Assembly: GCF_014197135.1 (NCBI RefSeq)
Contig: NZ_JACIFA010000015.1
Location: 1-64,000 of the forward strand
From: Sphingomonas zeae
Lineage (GTDB): Bacteria; Pseudomonadota; Alphaproteobacteria; Sphingomonadales; Sphingomonadaceae
Length of the DNA stretch: 64,000 nt
Direction: 5' to 3'
Translations under genes and position numbers: made by a program
In this document: positions 62,021-64,000 of the stretch, piece after piece
How positions within the stretch are numbered: the first letter of the stretch is position 1
Layout of the letters: each line of letters starts with the position of its first letter
The notes under the pieces: model-generated
What the model saw: the letters and a program-made list of their open reading frames with translations, nothing else
Database searches by the model: none
What the model was told of the DNA's origin: nothing

Positions 62021-62845
62021 ATGGCCATTTCCCCCCGTTTCGCACGCCGCCGCGCCAATGGTGAGCCACCGCGCGGCCTTCCCTTGCGGGCTATCATTCC
62101 CAATGCGGTGACCGCGCTTGCGCTGGTTTCCGGGCTGACGGGGGTAAAGTTCGCGATCGCAGGATCGTGGGAGGCAGCGGTCACCATGATCATGGTGGCA
62201 GCCGTGCTGGACGCTTTGGACGGCCAGATTGCGCGCCTGCTGCGCGGGGAAAGCCGGTTCGGCGCCGAGCTTGATTCGCTGTCCGACGCCATCTCATTCG
62301 GCGTCGCGCCGGCCCTGATCCTTTATCTCTGGTCGCTCGAGAACCTGCCGCGTATCGGCTGGATATGTGCGGTCCTTCAGGCGGTGTTCTGCGCATTGCG
62401 TCTGGCGCGCTTCAACTCCCAGCTTGACGTGACCGACCAGCCGCGCAAGACCGCCGGCTTCTTCACCGGCATTCCTGCCCCGGCAGGAGCGGGGCTGGCT
62501 ATGCTGCCGCTCTATCTCTGGTTCTGGACGGGCGAACCGGTCTTTTCCTCGCCCTATCTGGTCGCACCCTGGGTCGCCTTCATTGCGCTGCTCATGGTGT
62601 CGAGCCTGGCGACCCTGTCTTGGACCTCGTTCCGTTTGCGCCGCCATGTGCGGTTCGAGGCGCTGGCGATCATTGTTCTTGTCGGCGTGGCGCTGATCTC
62701 GGCCCCCTGGCATGCGCTGACCGCCCTATGCCTGGCCTATCTGGTAAGCATTCCCGTGACCATGATCGCCTATGCGCGGCTCAAGCGGCAGCGCGGCGGC
62801 GGGCCAGCAGCGAAGGGGCCGGGGAGCCTGCCGCCCAGCGCCTGA
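62021..62845 (+). CDS. pssA: CDP-diacylglycerol-serine O-phosphatidyltransferase
   Basis: 274 residues, about seven membrane helices. CDP-alcohol phosphotransferase motif DALDGQIARLLRGESRFGAE followed by LDSLSD (DGx2ARx8Gx3Dx3D pattern) is intact. It makes phosphatidylserine from CDP-diacylglycerol and serine, the step before Psd. The last 65 bp overlap the end of the convergent small gene at 62781. Confidence 0.95.
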   Translation: MAISPRFARRRANGEPPRGLPLRAIIPNAVTALALVSGLTGVKFAIAGSWEAAVTMIMVAAVLDALDGQIARLLRGESRFGAELDSLSDAISFGVAPALILYLWSLENLPRIGWICAVLQAVFCALRLARFNSQLDVTDQPRKTAGFFTGIPAPAGAGLAMLPLYLWFWTGEPVFSSPYLVAPWVAFIALLMVSSLATLSWTSFRLRRHVRFEALAIIVLVGVALISAPWHALTALCLAYLVSIPVTMIAYARLKRQRGGGPAAKGPGSLPPSA

Positions 62846-63020
62846 CCGCAATCCGGCGTTCGGCCACGACCAGCGTGGCGAGGGGCGCGAAAGCGGGTTC
62901 GACATGGCCGGTGGCGAGATGCAGGATGCGACGCCATTGCGGTGCGATCATCATTGCTATGGTGGTCAGGGCGGCGACCAACGCGCCCGTGAAAACCAGA
63001 ACACTCACCACGATCATCAT
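62781..63020 (-). CDS. Small single-helix membrane protein
   Basis: 79 residues from MMIVVSVLVFTGALVAAL, with an excellent AGGAGG site 9 bp before the start (GGCAGGAGGCTGACATC). One N-terminal membrane helix (residues 2-26) is followed by a basic tail (ERRIAVRRW, LLARRRAAA). The frame stays open upstream to 63221, but nothing family-like is coded there. It overlaps the end of pssA by 65 bp tail to tail. No function known; a candidate SOS box lies 178 bp upstream. Confidence 0.6.
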   Translation of the reverse strand: MMIVVSVLVFTGALVAALTTIAMMIAPQWRRILHLATGHVEPAFAPLATLVVAERRIAVRRWAAGSPAPSLLARRRAAA

Positions 63021-63389
63021 GATGTCAGCCTCCTGCCGTATGTTGCGATCCGGCATATTAACCGGACAGTAACCATTGATTTTTCCGTCCAGTTCCGTCG
63101 TTGAGACGGCGACATCAGGATGAGTCGTGCCAACTTCGCGACGTTGCGCTGCCGTTATGCGACGATCAAACTGAGGTCCCTGTTGTGATCGCTGTATGTT
63201 CCGCACCTGTTCCTGTGTCAAGCGGGGTTCGGAACAAAAGTGAACGGCCTGTTGCGCTTGCCATGGGATTTTTCTTGAGCTAAGGGCGCGCGCCTCAACA
63301 CCGCATGGGAAGCATCATATTTCGGTGCGCATGGGCTTCGCCCGCCGCGTCATCCGCTTCCCAGAGGACTAACCGGAAGGAATTATCTT
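63021..63389. promoter_or_regulatory. Divergent leader region before rpsB
   Basis: 369 bp with no supported gene. It includes a GTTC/GAAC-rich patch (63198-63245) with the inverted repeat TGTTCCG..CGGAACA, an AT-rich GGGATTTTTCTTGAG near 63263-63277, and about 100 nt of 5' leader before rpsB that may fold (GCGCGCGC around 63287). Ribosomal protein S2 leaders are often autoregulated, but no known S2 motif can be claimed here. Confidence 0.4.
63198..63212 (+). promoter_or_regulatory. GTTC-N7-GTTC, candidate LexA (SOS) box
   Basis: GTTCCGCACCTGTTC is an exact match to the alphaproteobacterial LexA consensus GTTC-N7-GTTC. A second related pair GAAC-N6-GAAC (63232-63245) has one base too few. About two exact matches are expected by chance in a window this size, so the call rests on its intergenic place between the small membrane protein gene and rpsB. 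Confidence 0.35.
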
Positions 63390-64000
63390 ATGGCGGCACC
63401 TGTCGTCACCATGCAGCAGCTGGTCGAAACCGGCGCGCACTTCGGCCATCAGACCCATCGCTGGAACCCGAAGATGAAGCCCTACATCTTTGGCGACCGC
63501 AACGGCGTCCACATTCTCGACCTGTCGCAGACCGTGCCGCTCTTCGCGCGCGCTCTCGAGTTTATCAGCTCGACCGTCGCTGGCGGTGGCAAGGTCCTGT
63601 TCGTCGGCACCAAGCGCCAGGCGCAGGAGCCGGTCGCCGAGGCCGCTCGCCGCGCGGGCCAGCACTTCGTCAACCACCGCTGGCTGGGCGGCATGCTCAC
63701 CAACTGGAAGACGATCTCGAACTCGATCAAGCGCCTCAAGACGCTCGAAGAGCAGCTTTCGGGCGACACGCACGGCCTGACCAAGAAGGAAGTGCTGAAC
63801 CTGACCCGCGAGCGTGACAAGCTCGAGCTGTCGCTGGGCGGCATCCGTGACATGGGCGGCATTCCGGACGTGATGTTCGTGATCGACGCCAACAAGGAAG
63901 AGCTGGCGATCAAGGAAGCCAACACGCTGGGCATCCCCGTCGTCGCAATCCTCGATTCGAACGTCTCGCCCGACGGCATCGCCTTCCCGGTTCCCGCGAA
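63390..64000 (+). CDS. rpsB: 30S ribosomal protein S2 (partial, runs off the window)
   Basis: The start ATG follows GGAAGG by 9 bp. The visible 203 residues begin [21 protein letters not shown] and contain [17 protein letters not shown] and [17 protein letters not shown], all standard S2. It is part of the 30S subunit near the platform. The 3' end lies outside; tsf normally follows. Confidence 0.98.
   Translation, partial: MAAPVVTMQQLVETGAHFGHQTHRWNPKMKPYIFGDRNGVHILDLSQTVPLFARALEFISSTVAGGGKVLFVGTKRQAQEPVAEAARRAGQHFVNHRWLGGMLTNWKTISNSIKRLKTLEEQLSGDTHGLTKKEVLNLTRERDKLELSLGGIRDMGGIPDVMFVIDANKEELAIKEANTLGIPVVAILDSNVSPDGIAFPVPA

Noticed and set aside
63232..63245. A second LexA-like pair GAAC-N6-GAAC
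   Set aside because: Spacing is six, not seven, so it does not meet the consensus. It is mentioned only as context for the exact box.

Overview
The window is high-GC DNA from an alphaproteobacterium, most likely Sphingomonas or a close relative in the Sphingomonadaceae. This rests on protein character (TonB receptors of the Xanthomonas/Caulobacter type, a PopZ homologue, HWE histidine kinases, LOV photoreceptors) and on two core neighbourhoods: pcm-tolC-popZ-valS and psd-pssA-rpsB. The genus is an inference from these features; no database search was run.

Layout. (1) 1-725: initiator tRNA-Met with its terminator, then wreckage of IS3-type insertion sequences. (2) 726-17005: a polysaccharide-utilisation-like cluster: GH29 fucosidase-like, GH97, GH115 alpha-glucuronidase, GH2, a heparan-alpha-glucosaminide N-acetyltransferase-like membrane protein paired with a GH89 alpha-N-acetylglucosaminidase, and a TonB-dependent receptor. 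(3) 17830-28185: a class A acid phosphatase-like protein with an altered catalytic motif, then a tightly coupled operon of fused 5-oxoprolinase/hydantoinase, DUF969, DUF979 and DUF2891, followed by a second TonB receptor and a FadR-type GntR regulator. (4) 28248-32899: glycerol catabolism (glpD-glpR divergent from glpK-tpiA), with A-rich repeats between them as likely GlpR sites. (5) 32989-41943: a NtrY-like kinase and a NtrC-like regulator with a degenerate AAA+ domain, divergent from a complete tripartite ABC export operon (adaptor, ATPase, DUF2807 protein, FtsX-type permease, TolC). (6) 42103-46518: a photosensory operon on the minus strand (LOV protein, CheB-CheR-PAS-HWE kinase, single-domain receiver). 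(7) 46621-49394: M61 peptidase, tRNA-Cys, and a lower-GC small membrane protein. (8) 49541-64000: mostly core genes (pcm, tolC, popZ, valS, kefB-like, cytochrome c, icd, psd, pssA, rpsB). A LOV hybrid kinase sits between popZ and valS, and a small membrane protein with a possible SOS box lies before rpsB.

How the parts fit. The glycan cluster looks built to pull in and trim a branched, uronate-bearing glycan: the TonB receptor imports oligosaccharide and exported exo-glycosidases remove decorations. The acetyltransferase next to GH89 repeats the pairing of two consecutive enzymes of human lysosomal heparan sulfate breakdown. The 5-oxoprolinase operon looks like a complete uptake and catabolic route for pyroglutamate or a similar cyclic amide, with three domains of unknown function. 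Two separate LOV-based signalling units suggest blue-light control of signalling.

Intergenic GC-rich palindromic repeats recur between genes (10668, 27324, 32902, 41966, 56780). One of them encodes the last residues of the histidine kinase at 32989. No CRISPR array, prophage or intact transposase was seen.
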